Positions 31,201-32,062 of a stretch of 50,062 bases of DNA are shown piece by piece. The first letter of the stretch is position 1. The number at the start of each line of letters is the position of its first letter. Under the pieces are notes generated by a model. It worked only from the letters and a program-made list of their open reading frames with translations, was not told the DNA's origin and did no database searches. Source of the DNA: a virus; the IMG/VR virus record IMGVR_UViG_3300049740_001473, positions 1 to 50,062 of that record; one strand, written 5' to 3'. A program made the position numbers and the translations under genes.

Positions 31201-32062
31201 AGGTGATACACCACATGCAGGCGAAACAGCAGGTATTGAAATTGATAGAGGAACTAACTCCAACAAATTCTTTAGCTGGGACGAAACTGCTGATAAGTGG
31301 TCACTAGGCGGGGAAACACTTGTAGCAGGTACAGTTGAAGCTGACTTTACAGGTACATTAACTGGTAGAGTTAACCATGCAAGTGGTACATCAAACTTCC
31401 AAAACATTGATGCTACTGGCACAATTGAAGCTGATGGGGTTATAACTGGTAACGCTGGCTTCTCAGGAGACTTGACTGGTAATGTATCTGGTACAATAAA
31501 TGATATTTCCAATCATACAACAACAGCATTAAGTGAAGGTACAAATTTATACTTTACAACTGCAAGAGTAAACAGTCATCTACTATCAAACATTATTAAT
31601 AACGTTATGCCAGCTGCTGGTACAGGTGGTACTTTAGACTTAGGTACTAATGCTCTAAGATGGAGAGATGGTTACTTTACTAGAGATGTTGTAGCAAACA
31701 CACTTACTGCTGTAACTAAAAACTTCGTAATTGATCACCCAACTAAGGAAGATCATAAATTAAGATATGCATCACTCGAGGGTCCAGAAAATGGTGTATA
31801 TGTAAGAGGTAAACTAAAAGGTGAAACTGTAATTGAACTACCTGACTATTGGACAGCACTAGTTCACGAAGAGTCAATTACAGTTAACTTAACAGCAAAC
31901 CTTGGCTTCCAGCAATTATATGTTGAGAAGATAGAAGATGGCAAAGTGTATATTAATATTGCAGGGGCAGATATTGATGCAATTGATTGTTTCTATACAG
32001 TTTACGGTGAACGTAAAGATGTAGACAAACTTGAGATTGAATTTAAAAAGGACTCAGAATAA
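4250..32062 (+). CDS. Giant 9270-residue repeat-built tail-fibre / adhesin protein
   Basis: One uninterrupted frame of 27.8 kb with ATG at 4250 and GGGAG 10 nt upstream. By length it should weigh roughly 0.9 MDa. Layout: residues 1-115 form a cap-like beta domain resembling the 110-residue proteins upstream; about 122-214 hold two aromatic modules resembling CBM5/12 carbohydrate-binding folds; about 266-283 carry a Y-F-T-R-A-R-A-R fibre module. Residues from about 330 to 8800 form a shaft dominated by G, T, D, N, V, A and I, made of several interleaved repeat families: G-(D/N)-V-T-G; I-D-G-T-x-I-G; G-G-V-G-I; a roughly 70-residue N-x-I-x-L-N...W module; and G-(D/N)-I heptads. Two more Y-F-T modules lie near the C-terminus. 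The last 110 residues (V-I-D-H-P-T-K, R-Y-A-S-L-E-G-P-E, L-P-D-Y-W, V-Y-G-E-R-K-D-V) match the tip domain of cyanophage fibres by family memory. Cysteine appears absent by eye except residue 9247. No S74-type SD-x-R-L-K motif was seen. Role inferred: a very long host-contact fibre. Confidence 0.85.
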   Translation: MSFISTTRVIENNQEVLFEGPLDKESNVHTVAILNEGVSPNSTTDPIKVTLSLYDASEPATRPFAMLEVAPGTDAQYTKVINIRPGDQLRAETDGGEVTIMIGAFVDEDTLVTSIFNITGQYDHTVTYQPYDVTYYLGSTYVNTTVDQTAVYPTQVNGGWTPLGSGFNAYGEFDPLVLYPPLSVVKWANNVYVTVTGSPIGVYPNDYNSTWISFTSLTSDEIPDTSGVSANVAASITILNNRLNTLTTTEVPEASDADLEAASGFENAYFTRARARESISVTGDLIYDVNTGVLSAQTLTQDDVNIFIDNRVSKAFVDALGVDADTVDGVEGTVLARTDISPTFSQNIIVSGEMRGDLRGNVLADDSSIIINHATKEINGRFEGTLIAANSDVILNTGIDGFDATFTGTTFGEHRGDVLSDDSNVIIDASSGLISGDLEGNVTATFGVSRFNDIITDNIIVQEELQVANILGNITSTGVSTFNNVDINGGYIDNAVINTTNITGTTIIGTYIEAQTGGFRGDVLSTGTSRFNDLIVTGDLTFNTLEVQALADFKSLVNIDGGLTVGGTLNVTGGTTFGNINVTGGQISGVTLGSGSYPVDIVADDVTILNSFTATDVTAEFSTLIVTDEMTGDVNGNLRGNVLSQDGTTVIIDAFAGIIRGDLVGDTAGQHTGNVDGNVVGNVTGNVTAAAGLSSFSSMNAQIGDIAALEAGSLTVTGAASFTGDLTFDTLQIASLSVNNTLTVSGISTLGSVDIGGGTMDAVTIGGNVPASVTGTIFTGDKMFADLFTGSLKGVVEGSVEGDLYGNVLGLDSSIVLNTSTARASLDADVTGQIDATSNGGGESRFDDITITGVFSLQGGGQLTGDLTGNVTGDVTGDIYASNGDKILEAGNGTSIPAKLTGNVEGEVLGTFTGTASGDFTGDVFAYDSTKMVDAFSNILKGDLVGNVSGNVLGDLTGNVNTAGTQSDGFFRNLTVEDTLTFPSLNISTIDSDNIQVDNAILDVVTIGAGITTGTIDNTTIGATTPRGGVFTTLQGAIIEASTEFRGNIVSSGSSRFNELIVTGDFVANLRGDIIAEDSSVIVNNATKTFYGTLQGTTVGTLQGNVIATSGLSEFNSINVAQEISGTLRGDVVAPDSTLLIDISSQNINGNVITATGGFSGELTGTLVGDIKATGGQVILDSGTDGTDATFAGNVTGNVLNTLGETVLDANAERLTGTLAGNVYAIDGTSQILDSGTDGTDAVFTGQVIGDVTGNVTASSGVSNFNNIVIAEEAVGNFKGNVLAADSSVLVNYLDSSITAASITATGNFEGDVIGNVDTRTVDVNTRSYFQNITVLGEIDLSGASGNITADIEGNLKGNVVSTTGDPNAADILLLDAAGRAILNMASISSNEFTGDEFIGDFLGDLYSADGSFRVLDTGATGNQAYYIGDMRGNVQGNLLGDDSSVIVNFASGDVNGRVVSSSQGFQGKIEDPNSNMSSLYDLTIRNNLFVEGTTTTVNTDNLDIKDNTIVLNKGQSTGVVGVVLGTAGIQIDRGDGVDANLLWTEDGSAGYWDFTNTAEVRGAFKGNVTGDVYSPFNSGTPILDTGTATLPATYIGNVVGDIEGNVTVGAGLSSFFSVNVEEEIAGNLRGNVLANDSTKIIDFINSNIYGATISATAGFSGDVFGNIDARGESSASYSYFQNLSVSGDIQFDSLNIATLDVGTDLNVGNNLDVTGQITAGSVDIAGGAIDGTIIGSTVPAAASVTTLTVTTGDINVTQGTINITQGNLSADTIFAVTDFRGDLVGNVTGSLSGGTVTGDVYGNLYRPGGTTPVLNTGTGGVEPRLYGNVTGNITGDLLGDVTGNVQGVLYGSVISEDSTTTIVNASSGLITGDINSSGTSTFNNIVVEGALDFTTFALNEITVNTLLQVDGTANLAVANIFAGDIDNTRIGSTTPSTIRGTTIEATTKFVGDIAGEVDGNVTGDLRGNIIGEDSSVIVDNDLKRFTGNLLGDVYATDGVSLYTILDSGTDGTDASIIADVKTPLNATIVDTSAATVTATGGFTGQIDASAPGTSQFHTVTISSNLSVPGTVNVTQTVEATGGIENTPIGAGNTESTGAFTSITTTGAVTVGGDLIVQGNTVTLNTSTLDVEDLNITVAKGATTAAAADGAGLTVDTAGAWIQYKNPSDQWRFNKDIDLTTENVRLLGNVTSTGVSNFSGTANFSGTVDMAGATINNSTFQNMDVAATSEFSGNMTLDTAANFTMINAAGTPVTVFAIDGSNGNTTISQGGQFEILDATSASMFSIDGGTGNTLVTGTLGVDGIVSINDTTGSTTTTTGALIVDGGVGIAENLYIGGNLDVAGNAVISGNLTFGDAATDTVAFGADINSSIIPDINNTYDLGSSAQGWRELYLTQNINFKGATGQNEIIVPTNLFDALSIKDDANTSIIDVETTTGAPVVKINPDTTIAGTLDVTGETTLASAIISDIDPNRVILSGGSKEISYSDQFTYSVGAGTIDVDITGSLAVDNLTFDGNTISSTNLNGAIIIDPQGAGVVTVSANTTISGTFTSTGLASLDNGIDVNGAAFTVSNTGAVNTTSTLDVAGLASLDGGIDVDGAFTVANTTGNITTSGTLDITDTTILRDTVGIQGITTISNANDASNATSGALIVSGGVGIAKKLFVAGDFEIGTNKFNVAATTGDTDVAGDFTVTSGTAFLDGGINVDSGAFIVANTTGDITTLGDISIADSKKLLIGTGNDLEIFHDGSNSFIKDVGAGNLTIATDVLTLTKGNGTKTTAVLDADGATELYYNNTKRFETTLVGADVTGTFNTSGLATLDSAVISDLPANRIVYTSGANGRLISTADFVIDGTSLNVGSNNFVVTAATGNTAIVGTLDVTGETTVGNLVADDIKLGDGEKIQFGNAQDLEIYHDGSNSYIHESGAGGLILRSANSILFQDATSTKTAMSLTAGGGQILYQNNVQRFRTSTVGVLITGTADISGDLDVGGSVNINNQFTIAASTGNTQIDGTLIVDGLTTLDGGITADGGVFTVANTTGNVATSGTLNVTGDTTLSTLTATSDVTVQGDLTVEGNLTTVNATEINVSDKNITLGGTTTTLSALNNSGITIGGTLGAGSNPALTYTYTGVSPNQVERFNLNRELIVDKVHGDVKGNVYASDDTSIILNAGTNGNDAIFKGDVYSTTDTLIIDTGASIDDATFYGNIDLRTETNYGNTPSTGTTSYFNNLDVAGTLSMANASIGTLSGNLVGDIYASNGTSLILDNGTNGTDASFQGSIKNDNGTVIIQNGSTGVAATFTGKLVGDVDSSGISYFNNMYANVINAFLDGDISGSVLGEDSVMMLDAGARTLSVTDVQTSTITASSYLSGDVRGDIYNDDGTQKILETGGTATNSAIFTGRVDASTATNTTSNFNNVDATGIFTGVLGAVGNTANAFVNDLAVDSIATFTGVVNALTSAVNINSVNIDGGTIDGTVIGAATPAAVTGTTVTANTGFVGDITGDITGDLDARGLGGTTFIDDLVMGPGTNAAIDTATITTLNASTLVLTNLALSGDLDVLTGTGTFQNLEVTAGGNIVGLATLGTSASPVASSVITTIDVSAGDIVGLSTLGTSASPVVAADINTAVIDDVTSVTVRADNFTITNTGDAAHKFTGPLEGNVTSAGTSTFTGTVNLSSASVVLADNQLSGDKIDGGVIGNADLLGNGTGNTISGYDITVTGALDLTGATVTYDNDSISGDKVSGGTIDSANITGAAGKTLDGYDITVGSGRTLTVDGATSVATLAASALAELDGGFNVNDDFVVDVDGNTRLNAAANFEIWNAAGTPVKVFDIVGSTGATTITNTLDVVGPVSITTGTGSTSTSTGSLIVTGGVGISENAFVGGDLDVAANAQLGGTLDVDGVTNINNTLTVDSLASLDGGIAVSDGAVGDAFTVAVTTGNVVTTGTLDVTGLSSLDGGIDVNGSNYTVSAAGAVTQASTLDVSGDVTLLQSANFEIFDAGVGSNSTFAINGADGNTQIAGTLGVDGLASLNASLTVTGLTTTDTAVVNNTLDVTGATTLDGTFAVQNAGVDVFTVADATGNTVISGTLQAGNTTVADVTATGTGTVTGNFDVNTTAFTVAAATGNTAILGDLAVNTTALTVAAATGNTTVGGTFDVAGVTNFNDTTGSTLSTNGAVIIDGGLGVAENINFSGVLKTTTATASTDTVTGSIVTAGGVGIAGALNVGGVTHISQTVDATSATDGALFVDGGVGIAKKLFVGTDLDVTGSVQIDTDLNVTGNTVITGNLTVNGASTTINAATLDVEDKDIRVASNADTLLGANNAGLIIGSTNVGDIANGGNAGETNVTFTYNATDDSLDSNVDIQAPTFIGNLTGDTTGSATIGVGKTLDVDGAFNVNASSGNLDNVVIGGVTRADASVHTLTTRNINVDSGYDVTLASGDVTITAGDFVATTGNISATSGTISGDIFVAGTEFRGDLTTVDGGTGVNLFESTGVAVSTGNITTTTGDFTSTSGDFTTGSGNISTSSGDITTTTGDINGQIITANTKVIGQLGTDASTAADMNDAFVATLYSNTTITSSGNTSVGGNLTVTGTSDFDDAVTISNNLTISGPGGVDAQGNPNKSTATFQNIVVTGSFTVDTLTIDDFTVGDELFVLGDTALSGNLTVNSGVTTLSSVDIAGGAIDGVTIGGDGVTPAANITGAALTGTSLTTTTGNIVLNSGNLVATQGNITTTAGEIRSPVGGFVGQIDATATGTSSFDNILVNDDLTVNGKVFSVASAASGFVGDLYSNNSGGTPIKILQAGTTLGTAMYTGNVTGVVGDAANRNTAHFSTINATQADLASVDINAGTIDGVTFTAGTLVDTPIGQTGTPQNATVSNLVSNTIRVNSSTANTIDGVTIGDTQRRPGNFTTLNANTSITVGAVAGSINSTPIGDSIASTITGTTIAASTRFEGVLQGDIQSTSGGVGLPAGALLIDSSTRNISNIVDFTSETVQATTITATQTTNGFQGDLTGDVIGQIGTTTLSDRNNAFFTNVDILGDLDIDGDITLAATHTITGIIDGLAGTDITGAFTLETGQTADLSGGTLTLANDQISGDSIEGGTIGNITISNLTSPNIIITGGTLQGVDATSFDIDGGTIINTSIGQSGSAQNIKGATIESTTGFVGQINATGGSGGTSNFDIITVAGTSTFTGNATFGNLSGALTGSFTGGATITSGTFSNIQIASSTQINSSAFIGPLSGDVTGGGTGTVSTFNRLNVQGGPTEASQISNLTVGTFATNAATITGGNITNTTIGGATGTGSFPGYFSLVEATGAITAGTQFIGDMNNPNTVNQDDSSADFTQGYFTNLRVKNFETDTIIINSDQEFSNVLITGDLTVNEDVLIKGDLEVEKNFITVNKNETGNSGISGAGNAGIIFERGNGVGIQDASLIFSESGGNPEYEFSQFKVLAEEFQAPLFSGNITAVLGTSTFNNVTVSNSANLGNSVTIAGGNIDNTVIGNGTQASIDGTTIKAHVEFQGDLDTTNGVTGNIDTITMDATGLITARAGLDATGGTIDGEGRFTTGTTIDAGTHIRNTPIGVDVSGISGRAVGYFNALEATTIISTLGITGNITGDVTGSIDDRNTIGEVPLNPPVLTENLNMNLSQFDRVSVLGHLTMGTDTYIKAVNLDVSGIFNVNDLDIGATLDVAGNFTVGSGTPKKLDVNAATGAMTHNGAFTTSGTATFDGDINANANVTVGSDAADELIINAVIDSDILIKTDGAYDIGTVSTRWGHVYADNATFTDDVAIGGNLTVTGSVTQTNVDQINIADNIIVLNGQESSTQISAGTAGIQISRGTGSDASFLYDEGLNSWTLTGATSKLTVNEVRADIEATDGATIVDISAKSIDMSAVDTDALTVNQGATIGTTLVVSGLSTLAEAKVQDLAQDHIPLAGLDGRLNTNANFRFDGVDLDIGAAGSETFKVAVASGNTDIQGTLFVDKQTTIKGNNLGASSTTTGALVVQGGIGISENIHAGGTLTLTGLASLASGINVNNDFVVDADGNTDLSSGATLTVDGEVNFNGGIVMDTDRFTVANGSGNVATAGTLQVSGNSILTALITSGIASLNGGIEVDITKFTVDGGTGAVVTQSTLTVDGTTTLNSDLSVTGSNDIRIVDALTANVFEVNGTTGATLITGNLTMDGSVGAGNLDIGGNFTVANATGNTDITGTLDVTGDTTVDVFSAGTSTLGTTSITGTTLSVGSDFTIIGASGVTEIGGMLSADGGIQVRNTANTAEAFTVSLGTGNTNIVGTLDVTGTTTVHDLNITGALGVTEGLTVTDDFSVNGNFVVTAANGNTQVDGTLTADGDFNINNQFTVTATTGATNIASGPLTVGGLTTLNGGITADGGVFTVADGTGSIATSGTLNVTGATTLSSALSADGGIEVRNTGNTAEAFSVQAGSGNVDTEGTLDVGGDVTIGANTVTIDAGNGNTIIAGTLNVNTSATVASLRVSDLTTVNAVLLGQSSGEVADSSNLTFSGSLLDVTGSIDVSGNVDIAGNVFANNAYIETLNVNEIPVTGSAGLITGSSAFTFNPTGGILGVTGSITTTGTVTGSTFLGNITAPGTSTFSGQTNLNGLVTLANNLTIGAGVGSINATSGAIATNSTITAGGLASLNGGINVDSGAFTVSGDGFGSVFIDGQTNIDNNLLITSSGDITLSDGVSTVITLDGATGGISADGNLNIAGNTNLYGSITRLGNAVSDELEINSVLTKGFYLKAGTLNADIGSTTTRFADAFLENLNVSENVTIAGDLTVEGEFTTVNAQTVAIADNIITLNSGQAAADAGIEIDLSGTTKELKWANTAGEWTVGAETFVAGAFRGDLHASDSAVLVNQTTKAVDVATVTTSANTTVGGILAVNGTNLNVGSGNFVVTSANGNTDIAGILNVGSSNFTVQPGSGNTLVAGTLGVTGLTTIDTSTVTGVMNITSSVESTGTTNGAIKILGGIGLSGNIHMGGNLHVGGTINATSGTITGTTLGSTSSRVTIEADNIGVSGLITGDISGSITSSNVTITGGTINTTPIGGASAATADVIRGTVITAETNFVGNITGNVTSTGTSTFDGIDVSGGEIDGTIIGGNDPANITGLVIEADTEFRGNIVAASGSSSFTDLTVNGNITNTGSTSTATFRDLSVVGNFVPNALNVTTDADIGGNLTVGGTAQFDTTLLQVNQAATGAPAGSLTAGIEVSRGSSPAKRLNWDEGGSTWTVSTEKFTAGTFEATTTITAPTVTADVTGDLTGLADRADKLETTRTIALAGDVAGSIGFDGTSNVTINTTIQPNSVDIVADTTGDYARTVTVSGNGLSITGTQGHDIAYEVISNAVSTNTASTIVFRDAFGAFNAGDITGSLITANTRLDGITRGNVQSTADGAFAAGVTLVNAADRTLDNIKDITSEDGTFDTIDINGGNIDGTVIGSATPAAGTFLAVEGTTIEATTGFTGDLTGDVLASDASVILNHTAKSVNATNLDGILGANTASAATVTTLAASGAVTLTAGTASNSTTTGTLVVTGGAGVSGTVSAGQFVGPVQGALVGTVGAGGISNRNSGEFTTVNTDSNVVVGGSLTVNSATSTFSTVDINGGAIDGTRIGGATPDNADFLDVEGTTITASTGFVGNITAPSGGTVGTSTLHDLDLQGDLTVASGNIIFGANTVIDNSRNATFNNLTVQGTFLPNTLNVTSTAVIGTDLTVNGDLTVNGTTTTLDTDNITLADNTIVLNTGYSGLSNGAFTSGIEIDQNGTSTSLLWNNGTNTWTVGNKNFTATSFIATTDFQGALVGNVTGKIGETSRDTGKFTTLDTTGTVTVGTSLTVNGGVATLGNVDINGGNIDGTVIGNNVPATVTGTTITASQFVGPVDGHVTGDVTVEAGDTLNVDGIVDIDASSGNMDNVVIGATTPVAGTFTTITGNTSITSGATGTGPITGGVITAATNFAGALTGDVTSSGTSTFEIVEIDTSADIQTLDVQAGTNLLGTLDVTGAATFVSQVNVEDDVITLNSDYTAGAPLTSGQQGIQVLRGDENTVRFVWVESQDRWETQNTDLRVGENLSVNGTIISTGGVQSTPIGDVNPNTGKFTTLETTGNVTITGDIDHTGDFVTTSSAIKIDNAESTMGNLFGSGIYVGADGLSGRPSIIVGSNSKWEFNRDFVATAGSQFIGDITGDVTGNITSSGTSTFSGTVDLNGATVNNAAFNLVGDLTGTADDADALSSAVTVTLAGDVAGTATFTNAGDTAAITTVIQNGSVENGMLAGAITNDKLVNDSVTIGATEVDLGTTVTAFTGLTSLTSTAIFGELGSPAIRGDIYATDINASNTVTAGTFAGNVSTSGTSLMGATIFSGNGVFNAGLTVAAGQTATINGDLDVNGTTTFANISVPGTFTAESTANFNTDFIKLNALGTVQNAGITIERGATDVSFFWDESNDKWSISSETLVAGMVESDVTGHHYGDVTIAGGETIDVSAGTITFANDQISGNAINGGTIDAITITTLAASSVNIDGGAIDGVSIGNASRGTGKFSTLDATGAITTDTNITATGSINGATVVASTSMTAPLFTGDVTGDADGDHTGTFTGTMSGAIGGASDRSTAHFSTVDASNATLSSADINGGTIDGVVIGGASPGLITGTTINGTTINASTFNGNINGNVTGDVTGNVTIPVGDTLSVNGTFAIDNMTVNQNLTVTGDMTVNGTTTSLNTEEIKLADNYILLNSGTSTAQNAGLEVDLSGGTTKALEWTTSGGGRWSVGSEDFAAANFIGDVTGDVTGNVTGNVTSTGTSTFSTVDINGGNIDGTIIGGTTRAEITGTTITADTRFYGPLTGDVSGNVVGNVTGTVSSIANHSTTDLSEGSNQYFTDARARAAVSVTDTGGDGGLTYNSTSGVFTYTGPTASEVRAHITGSTGVTFSGGAISIGQPVATTDNVTFNDVDVDGDLTVAGSLAFGTVEITNSLTVSGNITSLESEQIAFSDNFILLNAVPSGDTPHAGETAGIEIDRGTNSNKFFSWDETADKWSLGGETLVAGTVEADFTGTLTGRVNHASGTSNFQNIDATGTIEADGVITGNAGFSGDLTGNVSGTINDISNHTTTALSEGTNLYFTTARVNSHLLSNIINNVMPAAGTGGTLDLGTNALRWRDGYFTRDVVANTLTAVTKNFVIDHPTKEDHKLRYASLEGPENGVYVRGKLKGETVIELPDYWTALVHEESITVNLTANLGFQQLYVEKIEDGKVYINIAGADIDAIDCFYTVYGERKDVDKLEIEFKKDSE
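4613..4891 (+). other. Possible tandem CBM5/12-like carbohydrate-binding modules in the giant ORF
   Basis: Residues 122-214 contain two short units of similar form: Y-Q-P-Y-D-V-x-Y-Y-L-G-S-T-Y-V ... G-G-W-T-P-L, and F-D-P-L-V-L-Y-P-P-L ... W-A-N-N-V-Y-V ... S-T-W-I-S-F. The spacing of aromatics, a V-x-Y/W-x-x-x-x-Y-V core and a closing tryptophan recall the CBM5/12 fold. This is the most aromatic-rich part of an otherwise aromatic-poor protein. The assignment rests on pattern only. Confidence 0.4.
9500..9562 (+). repeat. Three tandem G-(D/N) heptads, cluster 1
   Basis: Three consecutive 21-nt units encode T-T-G-D-I-N-V, T-Q-G-T-I-N-I and T-Q-G-N-L-S-A. The cluster is followed shortly by a D-F-R-G-D-L segment. 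Confidence 0.7.
13205..13410 (+). repeat. Long near-identical direct repeat, left copy
   Basis: About 200 bp that reappear at 23243-23450. Both encode N-I-N-N-Q-F-T-V/I, then G-G-I-T-A-D-G-G-V-F-T-V-A and A-T-S-G-T-L-N-V-T-G. Stretches of dozens of bases are identical, including synonymous positions. Confidence 0.75.
14960..15127 (+). repeat. 84-nt tandem direct repeat in the giant ORF
   Basis: Two 28-codon units start at 14960 and 15044. The first 13 codons are nearly identical (G-L-x-T-L-G-T-S-A-S-P-V); the remainder has diverged. Confidence 0.7.
16559..16690 (+). repeat. 66-nt tandem repeat in the giant ORF
   Basis: Two 22-codon units, 16559-16624 and 16625-16690, both encode V-N-T-T-A-x-T-V-A-A-A-T-G-N-T followed by a short glycine turn. 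Their base sequences differ at several synonymous sites. Confidence 0.75.
17531..17614 (+). repeat. Four tandem G-(D/N) heptads, cluster 2
   Basis: Four 21-nt units encode A-S-G-D-V-T-I, T-A-G-D-F-V-A, T-T-G-N-I-S-A and T-S-G-T-I-S-G. They are followed by D-I-F-V and an E-F-R-G-D-L segment. Confidence 0.7.
17711..17836 (+). repeat. Six tandem G-(D/N) heptads, cluster 3
   Basis: Six consecutive 21-nt units (residues 4488-4529) follow the consensus (S/T/G)-(S/T)-G-(D/N)-(I/F)-x-x without any break in phase. This is the cleanest short-period array in the giant ORF. Confidence 0.8.
18353..18436 (+). repeat. Four tandem G-(D/N) heptads, cluster 4
   Basis: Four 21-nt units encode T-T-G-N-I-V-L, N-S-G-N-L-V-A, T-Q-G-N-I-T-T and T-A-G-E-I-R-S, followed by a G-G-F-V-G-Q segment. 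Confidence 0.7.
23243..23450 (+). repeat. Long near-identical direct repeat, right copy
   Basis: Partner of 13205-13410, offset by 10038 nt at the start and 10041 nt further in, so the two copies differ by one codon of length and remain in frame. Copies this similar, 10 kb apart, point to intragenic duplication or gene conversion. Confidence 0.75.

Larger units (their letters stand above)
8701..31350 (+). repeat. About 14 copies of an L-T-V-x-G ... W fibre module in the giant ORF
   Basis: A 60-75-residue module recurs near 8701, 10590, 13438, 17070, 20340, 21585, 24570, 25780, 27370, 28240, 28590, 29430, 30330 and 31090. Its core is L-x-V-x-G-x-x-T-x-x-N, then D-N-x-I-x-L-N, then A-G-I-x-x-x-R-G, then a W-x-E-x-x-x-x-W pair. 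A fifteenth copy lies near 32780 in the next gene. Copies become denser toward the C-terminal end (eight after 24500). Confidence 0.75.

Noticed and set aside
5300-31500. Recurrent R-G-D tripeptides in the giant protein (as in F-R-G-D-L)
   Set aside because: The integrin-binding meaning of RGD applies to animal cells. Here it is a by-product of the G-D repeat consensus.
4250-32062. Many long reading frames on the - strand opposite the giant gene (for example 26677-28137, 24655-25803, 15175-16101, 17. kb region)
   Set aside because: They are V-, P-, S- and T-rich mirror images of the repetitive T/G/D/N/V codons, lack Shine-Dalgarnos and promoters, and match no domain. They arise from biased codon use in a long repeat gene.
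4250-32062. Diversity-generating retroelement acting on the fibre
   Set aside because: No reverse transcriptase gene in the window and no template/variable repeat pair with adenine-specific differences was seen; the repeats diverge at all bases.
4250-32062. CRISPR-like array
   Set aside because: Repeats are in frame, variable in length and spacing and encode protein modules; there are no identical short repeats with uniform spacers and no cas genes.
31700-32062. S74-type self-cleaving chaperone at the giant fibre C-terminus
   Set aside because: The S-D-x-R-L-K catalytic motif was not seen. The terminal domain instead looks like the V-I-D-H-P-T-K type tip found in marine phage fibres.
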